Part shown: in pieces, positions 15,273 through 25,645 of the stretch
Layout of the letters: each line of letters opens with the position of its first letter
Position numbering within the stretch: position 1 is the stretch's first letter
NCBI GenBank assembly: GCA_025458865.1
Contig: JALORP010000011.1
Location: 1-64,000, forward strand
Direction of reading: 5' to 3'
Length of the DNA: 64,000 nucleotides
Source of the DNA: Steroidobacteraceae bacterium
GTDB taxonomy: Bacteria > Pseudomonadota > Gammaproteobacteria > Steroidobacterales > Steroidobacteraceae
Position numbers and translations under genes: made by a program
The notes under the pieces: model-generated
Seen by the model: the letters and a program-made list of their open reading frames with translations, nothing else
Told to the model about the DNA's origin: nothing
Databases searched by the model: none

Positions 15273-17465
15273 TTGAGGCTTGCCCGCTGCATCACCGCAC
15301 TGCTCGGCGTCGCCGCCGCAGCCGCTGCACTGGCCGATGAGCCGGCCGGGCCGCCCTTGCTCGAGGAAATCACGGTCCTCGGCAAGCGGGCCGAGCCACT
15401 CGCGAAGGCGGCGGCCACGGTTACCGTGCTCGACCGCGAGGCCCTCGAGGCGACGCTCGCCGGCGACCTGCGCGGCCTGCTGCGCTACGAGCCGGCCATC
15501 ACGATCGGCGCCGACCCGCACCGCTTCGGTAACGCGGGCCCGAACTTGAGGGGCCTCGGCGGCAACCGCGTGCTGCTCGAAACCGACGGCGTACCCTCGC
15601 CCTCTTTCTACGCCGTGGGCAACGTCTCGAACACCGGCCGGCGCTTCGCCGAGGCCGACCTCATCGAGCGCATCGAGATCCTGCACGGCGCGGCCTCCTC
15701 GCTCTATGGCAGTGACGCACTCGCCGGCGTCATCGCCACGACCACCCGAGACCCGCGCTCGCTGCTCGGCGGGACAGACGCATTCTCGGCGCGCGTGCGC
15801 GCGGGGTACTCGGGCGTGGACGAAGGCCGCCATGCGGCGCTCACACTGGCCGCCCGGCAGCGCGATGTCGCCGCGATGCTGGCGCTCGGCCGGCGCGAAG
15901 CCGGGGCCGTGGACATCGCCTCCTCCGCCGCCGAGCCCAATCCGCGCGAGGCCAGCGGCGACTTCGCCTTCCTCAGGGCAGTGCACGACGGCCTCGAGCG
16001 GCCGCTGCGCCTCACGCTCTCCTGGGACCGCGGGCGCGTCGAGACCGACGTGGACTCGCTGCTGCTGTCGCCCGGCGCGTTCGCGAACACCTTGGACATG
16101 GACGCCGACGATCGCTACGAGACCCGCCGGGTCATCCTCGACCAGCCCGCCGCCGCCTGGGGCGGCGTCGAGCACGTGGAGTGGAGAGTGTGGTGGCAGG
16201 ACATGTCGGTGCGCCAGCGCACGCTCGAGGAGCGGCGCGCCGCGCCGCCGCGCACGCCGCCGCTTTCGGTCGCGCGCGCCTTCGAGTACACGGAGGAAAT
16301 GACCGGCGGCGAGCTCACGCTCGCGCATACGCTCGTCGCGGCCTCCGGCAGCCATCGGCTCGTCGGCGGCGTCGAGCTCAATCTCTCGCGCATCGCCGAG
16401 CGCCGCGACGGGCTGCAGACGAACCTCGTGACCGGCGCCACCAGCAGCGTCCTGCTCGGCGAAAGCATGCCTGTGCGCGACTTTCCGCGAAGCGAGGTCG
16501 CGAAGCTGGGCCTCTACCTGCAGGACGAGTTCCGGCCGGACGATGGCGCCTTCAGCATCATCCCCGCGCTGCGGGCGGACGCCTACCGGCTGCGGCCGCT
16601 CGACGACCCCATGTACGCCGAGGACAACCCCGCCGAAGCGCCGGTGTCCGTCGAGCAGGTCTCGGTGTCGCCCAAGCTCGGCTTGTCCTGGCAGCTGCGC
16701 GAGGGACTCGCGGCCTGGCTGCAGTACGCCCACGGTTTCCGCGCGCCGCCTTTCGAGGACGTGAACATCGGACTCGACATCCCGCAGTTCAACATCCGCG
16801 CGCTGCCGAACCCGGACCTCCGGCCCGAGGAAAGCGACAGCCTCGAGCTCGGCCTGCGCCTCGCCGGACCCACCTTCTCCGGCAGCGCCAGCGTGTTCTA
16901 CAGCCGCTACGGGGACTTCATCGAGTCGCGCGTGCGCATCGGCACCGACCCCGACACCGGGACGATCCTGTTCCAGTCGCGAAACGTGGCGCGCGCGGAG
17001 GTGTGGGGGGCGGAAGCCGCGCTCGAGGCGGACCTGTCACGGGCGCCCGGGCTGCCGCCCGGCTGGTCGGCGCGAATCGCGGCGGCCTACGCCCACGGCG
17101 ACGACCTCGAGCGCAGGCAGCCGCTCAACTCGATCGAGCCGCTGCGCGGCGTGGTCGCGCTCCGCTACGACGCACCGGGCGGCCGCGCCGGCGCCGACCT
17201 CGCGCTCACCGCCGCCGCCGGCCAGGACCGCGTGGCCGACGGCCCCGTGCCGCTCGCGCGGCCCGGCGGCTTCGCAGTGCTCGACCTCACCGGCTACTGG
17301 CAGGCAAGCCCGCAGGTCACGCTGCGCGCGGGGATCATGAACCTGGCGGACCGCAGCTATTTCGAATGGTCCGACCTGCGCGGCCGCGCGGCGGAGGACC
17401 CGCTGCTCGAGCAGTACCGCCGCCCGGGCCGGCACGGCTCGGTCAGCATCACGGTGGCGTTCTAG
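15273..17465 (+). CDS. TonB-dependent heme/hemoglobin-type receptor
   Basis: Outer-membrane active transporter of 730 residues with a short signal peptide (cleavage near ALADEP). A TonB-box-like EEITVLGKR lies at residues 31-39. The plug has LRGLGGNRVLLETDGVP and the IERIEILHGAASSLYGSDALAGVI segment typical of heme/hemoglobin receptors, and the barrel ends in Phe (SVSITVAF). The start is TTG 15273 with GAGGA upstream; no ATG lies before the signal peptide. Heme uptake is inferred from plug similarity. The FNR/Dnr-type box upstream ties it to the nitrite reductase region, which would fit a heme demand. It is convergent with slyD. Confidence 0.85.
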   Translation: MRLARCITALLGVAAAAAALADEPAGPPLLEEITVLGKRAEPLAKAAATVTVLDREALEATLAGDLRGLLRYEPAITIGADPHRFGNAGPNLRGLGGNRVLLETDGVPSPSFYAVGNVSNTGRRFAEADLIERIEILHGAASSLYGSDALAGVIATTTRDPRSLLGGTDAFSARVRAGYSGVDEGRHAALTLAARQRDVAAMLALGRREAGAVDIASSAAEPNPREASGDFAFLRAVHDGLERPLRLTLSWDRGRVETDVDSLLLSPGAFANTLDMDADDRYETRRVILDQPAAAWGGVEHVEWRVWWQDMSVRQRTLEERRAAPPRTPPLSVARAFEYTEEMTGGELTLAHTLVAASGSHRLVGGVELNLSRIAERRDGLQTNLVTGATSSVLLGESMPVRDFPRSEVAKLGLYLQDEFRPDDGAFSIIPALRADAYRLRPLDDPMYAEDNPAEAPVSVEQVSVSPKLGLSWQLREGLAAWLQYAHGFRAPPFEDVNIGLDIPQFNIRALPNPDLRPEESDSLELGLRLAGPTFSGSASVFYSRYGDFIESRVRIGTDPDTGTILFQSRNVARAEVWGAEAALEADLSRAPGLPPGWSARIAAAYAHGDDLERRQPLNSIEPLRGVVALRYDAPGGRAGADLALTAAAGQDRVADGPVPLARPGGFAVLDLTGYWQASPQVTLRAGIMNLADRSYFEWSDLRGRAAEDPLLEQYRRPGRHGSVSITVAF

Positions 17466-17520
17466 CCGCCGTCAGCGCGACGGTCACCGCGGCCAGGATC
17501 AGGCCCGGCCGGCTCAGCAC

Positions 17521-18006
17521 TCAGTGGTGATGGTGTCCGCCCGGCCCGTGCACGTGGCCGTGCTCGAGCTCCTCGCTGGTCGCGTCGCGCACCTCGGCGA
17601 TCTCGACCTCGAAGTGCAGCGTCTGGCCCGCCAGCGGGTGGTTGGCGTCCACGGTCACGACATCCGTAGCCACGTGCGTGACCACGACCAGGCGCGTGCC
17701 CTGCGGACCCTGGGCCTGGAACTGCATGCCCGGCGCGAGCTGGTCGATGCCCTTGAAGGCGCTGCGCGGCACGGCCTGCACGAGGCGCTCGTCGCGCTCG
17801 CCGTAGCCCTGCGAGGGCTCGACCGTCACGGACAGCTTGTCGCCGCTTTTCTTGCCCTCGAGCGCGTTCTCGAGTCCGGGGATGATGTTGCCCGCGCCGT
17901 GCAGATAGGCGAGCGGCTCGCTGCCGGCGGAAGCGTCCAGGACCGTGCCCGCGCTGTCCTTCAGCGTGTAGTGGATGGACACGACCTTGTCTTCGGCGAT
18001 CTTCAT
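17521..18006 (-). CDS. slyD: FKBP-type peptidyl-prolyl isomerase SlyD-like
   Basis: Cytoplasmic PPIase/chaperone of 161 residues. The FKBP half-domains VVSIHYTLKDSAGTVLD and GAGNIIPGLENALEGKKSGD flank the inserted-flap region (PSQGYGERDERLVQ to the HPLAGQTLHFEVEI return), which is the SlyD/SlpA layout. The C-terminus ends in a His-rich tail (HGHVHGPGGHHHH), a probable nickel/metal-binding segment. The start at 18006 has GGGGA upstream; the frame is open further but without family content. It is convergent with the receptor gene and separated from nirS by a terminator. Confidence 0.93.
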   Translation of the reverse strand: MKIAEDKVVSIHYTLKDSAGTVLDASAGSEPLAYLHGAGNIIPGLENALEGKKSGDKLSVTVEPSQGYGERDERLVQAVPRSAFKGIDQLAPGMQFQAQGPQGTRLVVVTHVATDVVTVDANHPLAGQTLHFEVEIAEVRDATSEELEHGHVHGPGGHHHH

Positions 18007-18054
18007 GAATAGTCCCCGGCTGCGTCGAAAGCCGTATGGTACCGGGAAACGGAG

Positions 18055-18089
18055 AAAAAAAGGGCGGCCCGCATGATGCAAGGCCGCCC
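18055..18089 (-). terminator. Rho-independent terminator after nirS
   Basis: On the minus strand GGGCGGCC (18089-18082) pairs perfectly with GGCCGCCC (18069-18062) around a 12-base loop and is followed by seven T residues (18061-18055). It begins 24 bp after the nirS stop and separates nirS from slyD. Confidence 0.9.
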
Positions 18090-18112
18090 CGAGGGGGTCG
18101 GTCACGGTGCCG

Positions 18113-20332
<2,220 letters not shown>

Positions 20333-20335
20333 TCA

Positions 20336-20349
20336 TTGACCTGAATCAA
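20336..20349 (-). promoter_or_regulatory. FNR/Dnr-type box of nirS
   Basis: TTGACCTGAATCAA lies between dnr and nirS, 76 bp before the nirS start. A -10-like GATAAC on the minus strand (20315-20310) places the box centre about 39-41 bp upstream of the expected start, the class II activator position. Confidence 0.7.
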
Positions 20350-20368
20350 GGTGGATCCTGGCGCCGCT

Positions 20369-21058
20369 TCAGCGGTCTCCCCAGGCCTCGAGACGCCTGG
20401 GGTCCGGGATCAGGATGTCACGGCCGTCGAGCTCGATCAGGCCGGCGTCGGCGAGCGTCCGGGTCAGCCGCGACAGCGTCTCCGGCTTGATCGCGAGCTG
20501 GGAAGCCAGCATCTGCCGGGTCTCGTCGAAGTGCACCCGCTGGTGCCCCTCGGAATCCGGCGCCGCGCGGCGCAGCAGGTGGCGAACCAGCCGGTTGCCT
20601 GCGCTCTCGAGCGTCAGCTCCTCGATCTCCTGCACGTGGGTGTGCAGGCGCTGGCTGAGCACGCCGAGGAGCCTCAGGCAGGTGTTCACGTCGTCCCTGA
20701 GCGCCTGCATGTAGTCGCGCGTCGGCATGGAGACGAGCGAGGTCGGCTCGGTGGCCGCGGCGCTGACCGGGTACATCGGGCCCTGCATGAACATCACGGC
20801 CTCGCCGAAGCTCTGGCCCGGCTGTTCCAGCGCCAGGATCTTCTCGTCACCGGCGCGCGACTGCATGAACAGCTTGACCTGCCCGCCCAGCACGATGAAG
20901 AAGGCCCGCGCCGGGTCGCCGCGCTGGAACAGGATCTGGCCGGCGTCGAGCACCACCAGCGTGGCGCCCGCGGCCAGGCGATCGAAGGTGTCGTCGTCGA
21001 AGGCCACGAACAAGGGGTGGGCCCGCAGCGATTCGCGGGTGGTGGCCTGCATCAGCAT
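20369..21058 (-). CDS. dnr: Crp/Fnr-family regulator of the Dnr type
   Basis: Transcription factor of 229 residues. A cyclic-nucleotide-binding-like beta-barrel fills about residues 15-120 (GQILFQRGDPARAFFIVLGGQVKLF, GQSFGEAVMF). A dimer helix follows, then a C-terminal helix-turn-helix (about 181-204, LASQLAIKPETLSRLTRTLADAGLI) with the E-x-x-SR recognition pattern that reads TTGA half-sites. It lacks the N-terminal cysteine cluster of oxygen-sensing FNR (one Cys only), which favours heme-based nitric-oxide sensing as in Dnr. ATG 21058 or 21052 may start it; no strong ribosome site is seen. It sits directly upstream of nirS on the same strand. Confidence 0.88.
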   Translation of the reverse strand: MLMQATTRESLRAHPLFVAFDDDTFDRLAAGATLVVLDAGQILFQRGDPARAFFIVLGGQVKLFMQSRAGDEKILALEQPGQSFGEAVMFMQGPMYPVSAAATEPTSLVSMPTRDYMQALRDDVNTCLRLLGVLSQRLHTHVQEIEELTLESAGNRLVRHLLRRAAPDSEGHQRVHFDETRQMLASQLAIKPETLSRLTRTLADAGLIELDGRDILIPDPRRLEAWGDR

Positions 21059-21148
21059 GCGGGAAGGATAGGCACACCTCGGCGTCAGGACAAGCAACCG
21101 GCGCCGGGAAGCGCAGGCACAGCCTCCCGGAAGATCCCCATCGTCACC

Positions 21149-21162
21149 TTGACCTGGGTCAA
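21149..21162. promoter_or_regulatory. FNR/Dnr-type box between dnr and nnrS
   Basis: TTGACCTGGGTCAA is a near-perfect palindrome of the form TTGAC-N4-GTCAA in the divergent region, 91 bp from the dnr start and 177 bp from nnrS. It could serve autoregulation of dnr, activation toward nnrS, or both. The nearest -10-like hexamer on the plus strand (GACACT, 21185-21190) is weak. Confidence 0.6.
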
Positions 21163-21238
21163 TGAGCGGCCGGGAACCCGCGGGGACACTGCTCCCATTC
21201 CGGGCGCATGCCTGCGATGATTCGCCAGAGAACCGATC

Positions 21239-21331
21239 ATGCTATCCATACGGCAACTGCGACTGTTCGTCCGCCCTCGCTCGGGCGGCGCGCCAGCCAT
21301 GTCCCGCGCGCCGCGCCTGACGGGCGGCTGA
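21239..21331 (+). CDS. Possible 30-residue leader ORF before nnrS
   Basis: An ATG frame of 30 codons ending 7 bp before the nnrS start encodes an Arg-rich peptide (MLSIRQLRLFVRPRSGG and so on). It might be a leader that couples translation into nnrS, which lacks a clear ribosome site of its own. The composition is also what random GC-rich DNA would give. Confidence 0.2.
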   Translation: MLSIRQLRLFVRPRSGGAPAMSRAPRLTGG

Positions 21332-21338
21332 CGCGACC

Positions 21339-22547
21339 ATGAGCGCCTTCACCGCCGCCCCGCACCGGATGCTGTTCACGGCCGGCATGGCCGCCGCGGC
21401 GGTCTCCGGTGCGTGGTGGGCGGTGGAGCTCCTCGGGCGCAGCTGGCCGCTGCCGCTGCCCGTGCCGAAGGTCGCGCCCATCTGGGCGCACGCCTGGCTC
21501 ATGCTCTACGCGCTGTTCGGGCCCTTCATTTTCGGCTTCCTCTTCACGACCTACCCGCGCTGGATGAACGGTCCGCTGGTGCCGCGCAGGGCCTATGTGT
21601 CGACCTTCGCGCTGTTTCTGGTCTCGCTGGCCCTGGCGTTCGCCGGGATCTGGACCGGGACCACCGTCTTCACGCTCGGTGTGCTGGCCGGCTGCCTCGC
21701 CTGGCTCGTGGCCTGGATTGCGCTGCTGAGGGTCCTGCTCGACAGCCAGCAGGTCGTGGCGCATGCCGTGGTGAGCGCCGTCGCGCTCGGCCTGGGGACG
21801 ATCTCGCAGTTCCTGTACGCCTTCGCCCTGCTCACGCCCGACCCGGCCCTGCTGCACACGGCGCCACGGCTGGTGTTGTGGTGCTGCCTGCTGCCGGTCG
21901 CCTTCGCGGTGAGCCACCGCATGCTGCCGTTCTTTACGGCCTCCGCGGTGCCCGGCTACGAGCCGTACCGGCCGCTGTGGTGGCTCGTAGCCGGCACGGC
22001 CCTGTTCATCGGCCACCAGGCGCTCGCCATCGCCGGCCGCTTCGAGTGGCTGTGGCTGCCCGACGCGGCGCTGGCGCTGCTCACCGGCTTCATGTGGCTG
22101 CGCTGGCGGCCGCTCGCCAGCCGCGGCATCCCGCTGCTGTGGACGCTGCATGCGGCCTTCCTGTGGCTGCCCCTGGGTCTTGCCCTGCAGGCCGTCGCGA
22201 GCGCCAGCTTCGCACTGTCCGGCGACTGGCTGGTCGGCCGCGCCCCACTGCATGCGCTGGGCATGGGGTTCCTCGGCAGCCTGGTGCTCGCCATGGTGAC
22301 GCGCGTGACGCTCGGCCACTCCGGCCGACCGCTCGCAATGGACCGGCTGACCGTCGGTCTGTTCCTCGCGCTGCAGCTCGCCGTGCTCGCCAGGGTGGGC
22401 AGCGAGCTGGCGCTTGCCTCGAACCCGGGACTCTTCACCGTGTTGCTGCTCGCCTCCGTAACGGCCTGGCTGGTCGGCTGGCTGCCTTGGGTGGCGCGCC
22501 ATGCGCCCATGCTGGTTGTCGCGCGCGTGGATGGACGCCCCGGCTGA
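21339..22547 (+). CDS. nnrS: NnrS-family heme/copper membrane protein
   Basis: Polytopic inner-membrane protein of 402 residues with about 12 hydrophobic segments. Family-specific stretches are HAWLMLYALFGPFIFGFLFTTYPRW, SHRMLPFF and HALGMGFLGSLVLAMVTRVTLGHSGR; conserved His residues in these are the likely heme/copper ligands. NnrS proteins relieve nitric-oxide stress in bacteria that reduce nitrogen oxides. It is divergent from dnr with a shared FNR/Dnr-type box, consistent with co-regulation with nirS. It is convergent with the TonB receptor gene, 4 bp away. Confidence 0.92.
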   Translation: MSAFTAAPHRMLFTAGMAAAAVSGAWWAVELLGRSWPLPLPVPKVAPIWAHAWLMLYALFGPFIFGFLFTTYPRWMNGPLVPRRAYVSTFALFLVSLALAFAGIWTGTTVFTLGVLAGCLAWLVAWIALLRVLLDSQQVVAHAVVSAVALGLGTISQFLYAFALLTPDPALLHTAPRLVLWCCLLPVAFAVSHRMLPFFTASAVPGYEPYRPLWWLVAGTALFIGHQALAIAGRFEWLWLPDAALALLTGFMWLRWRPLASRGIPLLWTLHAAFLWLPLGLALQAVASASFALSGDWLVGRAPLHALGMGFLGSLVLAMVTRVTLGHSGRPLAMDRLTVGLFLALQLAVLARVGSELALASNPGLFTVLLLASVTAWLVGWLPWVARHAPMLVVARVDGRPG

Positions 22548-22551
22548 GTCG

Positions 22552-25332
22552 TCAGAACCGGCCTTCGAAGCCCGCCACCGCGTTCCAGGAATAGAGCTCG
22601 TTCTCGGCGAGGCGCTTGTTGCCGTTCAGGTAGCGCAGCGGCTCGTCCGTGAGGTTCAGGAACTCGGCGTACACCCGCCACTTCGGGTTGAAGGCATAGC
22701 TCAGCTTGACATCGAGCTGCGAACGCTCGTCCACGTAGACGTCCTGCTCCGGACCGTCCGCCGACACTTCGTCGAGGTACTCCGAGCGGTAGGTCCACGC
22801 AACGCGGGCCTCGAAGCCGCTCTTCTCGAAGAAGAGCGCCAGGTTGCCCGTGTGCTCCGGCTGCAGGAAGAACGGCACCTTGTCGTCGCGGTCGAAGAGT
22901 GTCGCCTCGCCGTCCGTGTAGGTGTAGTTGAGTGCGACGCCCAGGCCGTCGAAGGGCGGGGGCAGCGCCGCGAACTGCTGTTGGTAGTTGAATTCGACTC
23001 CCAGCAGCTCGCCGCTGGGCGCGTTCCGGGGCTGCGAGATCTCGAGTTCGCTGAAAGTCCGCCCCTCGAACACCACGTCTTCGAGCGTGCCCACCTGCGT
23101 GTAGATGGGGTTGTCGATGTCCTTGCTGAACACCCCGACGGAGACGAGGCCTGCCGGCTGCAGGTACCACTCGAGGCTCACGTCGAGGTTCATGGACTCC
23201 AGTGCCTCCAGGTCCGGATTGCCCTGCGCCAGCGTCCCCTCGAAGACGTCGCCATCCGGGTCGATCTCGAAGACCCGGAAGGGCACGAGGCTCTCGTAGG
23301 CCGGGCGGCCGATGGTGTTGGTCCATGCGGCACGCAGCAGCAGGTCGTCGCGGAGTGCATAACGCGCCTGCAGGCTGGGCAGGGTGTGGTCGTAATCCTT
23401 GCCGCCGCGCAGGAACGGCGCGTCCGGATCGAGGTCGCCGTCCTCGAACACCAGCGAGTACGCGCCGTAATCGGCGCTAGTGTCCTCGTAACGGATGCCG
23501 CCGACCAGGTCGAGGCGCCCGAAGGTGGCACCCGCCATCAGGTAGAACGCCGTCACATCCTCGGTGACCTCGAAGTCTGCCGCCAGTGACTCCTCCAGGC
23601 TGTCCCCCTCCGAGCGCTCGAAAAGCGCCCCGTCGGCGCCGAAGACACCCTCTACCGCGCGATAGTCGACGCGCGGGCCGTAGGGATAGCGTCCCGACTC
23701 GGCGAAGAAGCCGCCCGGTCCCGGGCGATCCACCTGGTCAAGCGTCAAGTCGCCCGCGTAGCCGTCGAACACGTCGGCCTCGGCGTCGCTGGTCTTGTCG
23801 CGGCTGGTCAGCTTGGCCCCGACCTTGAAGTAGCCCGGCGCGTCGCCAAAGGAGAGTTCGCGGCGCAGATCCGCCCTGAGCACGGTCAGCTCCTCCTCGA
23901 CGATCTGGCGGCCGCGGAACACCTCGTTGAACTCGTAGCCAGCCGCATCGGCGAATGGCGCGCCGCCGTCCACGCTCCAGAAGAACTTCGAGGTATCGTA
24001 GGTCGCCGGAAATTCGTCGTCGCTCTCGAACTCCCATTCGTTGTCGAAGGGCGTGTCCTGCTCGGCCTCGCCGTAGCCGGCGCTCGCGGTTACCGTGTAC
24101 GCGCCGAAGCCGAGCTCGGTGCCGAGCGTCGTGTTGAGGATGGATTGCTTCTCGCGCCGGTACTTCACGAAGCGCACGCCTTCCGCCTCCGTGAAGGTGC
24201 CGGAGGTCGGCGTCTGGTCGAGCAGGTCGCCGTTGCGGTAGTCGATCTCCGCGGCCTGTCGCTCCTCGGTGTCCTGGAACTCGTTCCACAGGGTGTTCCA
24301 GTAGAAGCGCCTGCCCTCGGACGGCCGCCAGTCGAGGTTTGCGATGATGCCCGTGCGATTGCGCTCCAGTTCATAGTCGCGCAGCACGTACTCGTCCGGA
24401 ACCAGAAAGTCGCCCTCGTCGGTCCATTCGGCGCCGCCCTGGAAATTCTCGGAGCGATAGGTCCGAGTCGAGTAGCTCGCCGAGAGCAGGACGCCGAACT
24501 GCTGCTCGGCGCCGAGCCGCTGGCTGTAGGCGATCGCAGCGCCGTAGGGCGACTCTCCGTTCAGGTCGTAGTAGCCGACATCCGCCGATACCGTGACCAG
24601 CCGTTCCTCGGCGACATCGAAGGCGGTGGGCGTGATCAGGTTCACGGCTCCGCCAATCGCGTTGGCATCCATGTCGGGCGTCACCGACTTGATCACCTCG
24701 AGCTTGGCGAGCAGTTCCGTCGGGATGGTGTCCAGTGCGATCCGGCGGTCGGACTCGGGAGCGCCGATGGTCTGCCCGTCGATCGTCACGTTGTTGAGCG
24801 CCGGGTCGATGCCGCGGATCGAGACGTAGCGACCCTCGCCCTGGTCGATCGCGATCGAGACGCCCGGCACGCGCTGCAGCGCCTCGGCCGCGTTCTGGTC
24901 CGGCAGCTTGCCGGCGTCGTCGGCGGTCACGGAGTCCTTGATGTTCAGGGACGCCTTCTTGTCCTGCAGCGACTTCATCTGGGACACACGGAAGCCCGTC
25001 ACCACGACGTCGGCCAGCACGGCGACATTCTCGAGCGCGACGGTGGCCTCCACCGCTCCGGTGGCCGGCACGGTCACCCTGATGCCTGTCTCGGCATAGC
25101 CGACGGCCGTGACCGTAATCTCCCGCGCGCCCTCCGGAACCTCCGGAATGCGGAACGCCCCGCTACGGTCCGCGGTCGTCGTGCGCGAGCCATCAGCGAG
25201 CGCGATCGACGCGCGCGGCACCGGGCGGCCCTCCGTATCGACGACGCAGCCGACGATGTCGCCGGCCATGGCCGGCGTGCACAGGACGAGGGCGATGGCA
25301 GCTGCAAGCCGCGCGGTGGCGGAATTTGTCAC
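22552..25332 (-). CDS. TonB-dependent receptor, Xanthomonas/Caulobacter-type
   Basis: Outer-membrane transporter of 926 residues. After the signal peptide (ends near TPAMAGD) comes a carboxypeptidase-regulatory-like Ig domain (GCVVDTEGRPVPRASIAL to VPATGAVEATVAL). The plug follows with KASLNIKDSVTADDAGKLPDQNAAEALQRVPGVSI and SIRGIDPALNNVTIDGQ, the pattern of the large polysaccharide/organic-nutrient receptor family. The barrel closes at EGRF. I start it at GTG 25332, which has GGGGAG six to eight bases upstream, rather than GTG 25353. The transported compound is unknown; genes nearby suggest a phosphorus compound. Two inverted repeats lie upstream. Confidence 0.92.
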   Translation of the reverse strand: MTNSATARLAAAIALVLCTPAMAGDIVGCVVDTEGRPVPRASIALADGSRTTTADRSGAFRIPEVPEGAREITVTAVGYAETGIRVTVPATGAVEATVALENVAVLADVVVTGFRVSQMKSLQDKKASLNIKDSVTADDAGKLPDQNAAEALQRVPGVSIAIDQGEGRYVSIRGIDPALNNVTIDGQTIGAPESDRRIALDTIPTELLAKLEVIKSVTPDMDANAIGGAVNLITPTAFDVAEERLVTVSADVGYYDLNGESPYGAAIAYSQRLGAEQQFGVLLSASYSTRTYRSENFQGGAEWTDEGDFLVPDEYVLRDYELERNRTGIIANLDWRPSEGRRFYWNTLWNEFQDTEERQAAEIDYRNGDLLDQTPTSGTFTEAEGVRFVKYRREKQSILNTTLGTELGFGAYTVTASAGYGEAEQDTPFDNEWEFESDDEFPATYDTSKFFWSVDGGAPFADAAGYEFNEVFRGRQIVEEELTVLRADLRRELSFGDAPGYFKVGAKLTSRDKTSDAEADVFDGYAGDLTLDQVDRPGPGGFFAESGRYPYGPRVDYRAVEGVFGADGALFERSEGDSLEESLAADFEVTEDVTAFYLMAGATFGRLDLVGGIRYEDTSADYGAYSLVFEDGDLDPDAPFLRGGKDYDHTLPSLQARYALRDDLLLRAAWTNTIGRPAYESLVPFRVFEIDPDGDVFEGTLAQGNPDLEALESMNLDVSLEWYLQPAGLVSVGVFSKDIDNPIYTQVGTLEDVVFEGRTFSELEISQPRNAPSGELLGVEFNYQQQFAALPPPFDGLGVALNYTYTDGEATLFDRDDKVPFFLQPEHTGNLALFFEKSGFEARVAWTYRSEYLDEVSADGPEQDVYVDERSQLDVKLSYAFNPKWRVYAEFLNLTDEPLRYLNGNKRLAENELYSWNAVAGFEGRF

Positions 25333-25382
25333 GACGATTCTCCCCAGGGTCACTTGCGGGAAGAATCAAGCGAAGGCGTGAC

Positions 25383-25411
25383 CGTTTGGTGTCGACTGCG
25401 TGAACCAAACG
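25383..25411. promoter_or_regulatory. Inverted repeat upstream of TonB receptor
   Basis: CGTTTGGT and ACCAAACG form a perfect 8+8 inverted repeat with a 13-base spacer, 51 bp before the receptor start at 25332. Spacing and position fit a dimeric repressor site. No matching site was seen elsewhere in the window. Confidence 0.45.
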
Positions 25412-25645
25412 TGACACTTGCGCGGCCAGCGTCGCTGCGGCTACGTCGCGCCTGCCGCGAGACGCTTTTCACCAGAGAACTGCTGTTGACAGCATGGACG
25501 CAGGCCTGCCTTCGCCTGCGCCTCCATCCTGGCGCCAGCCTGCGCCGCGATCGCGCTGCTCGTTCACGCCGCAGCTACCGGACCGACCCATGTCGCCGGC
25601 GGAGAGGGACTACCCGCTCGCCGCCGATCGACGCGAGGGGCCCGA
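25412..25645. other. Intergenic remainder with a second inverted repeat
   Basis: No coding region is seen between the two receptor genes. TGCTGT-TG-ACAGCA (25481-25494) is a perfect 6+6 inverted repeat that overlaps a TTGACA hexamer, but no -10 follows at the right distance. No intrinsic terminator for the downstream end of the 25646-28378 gene is visible. Confidence 0.4.
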
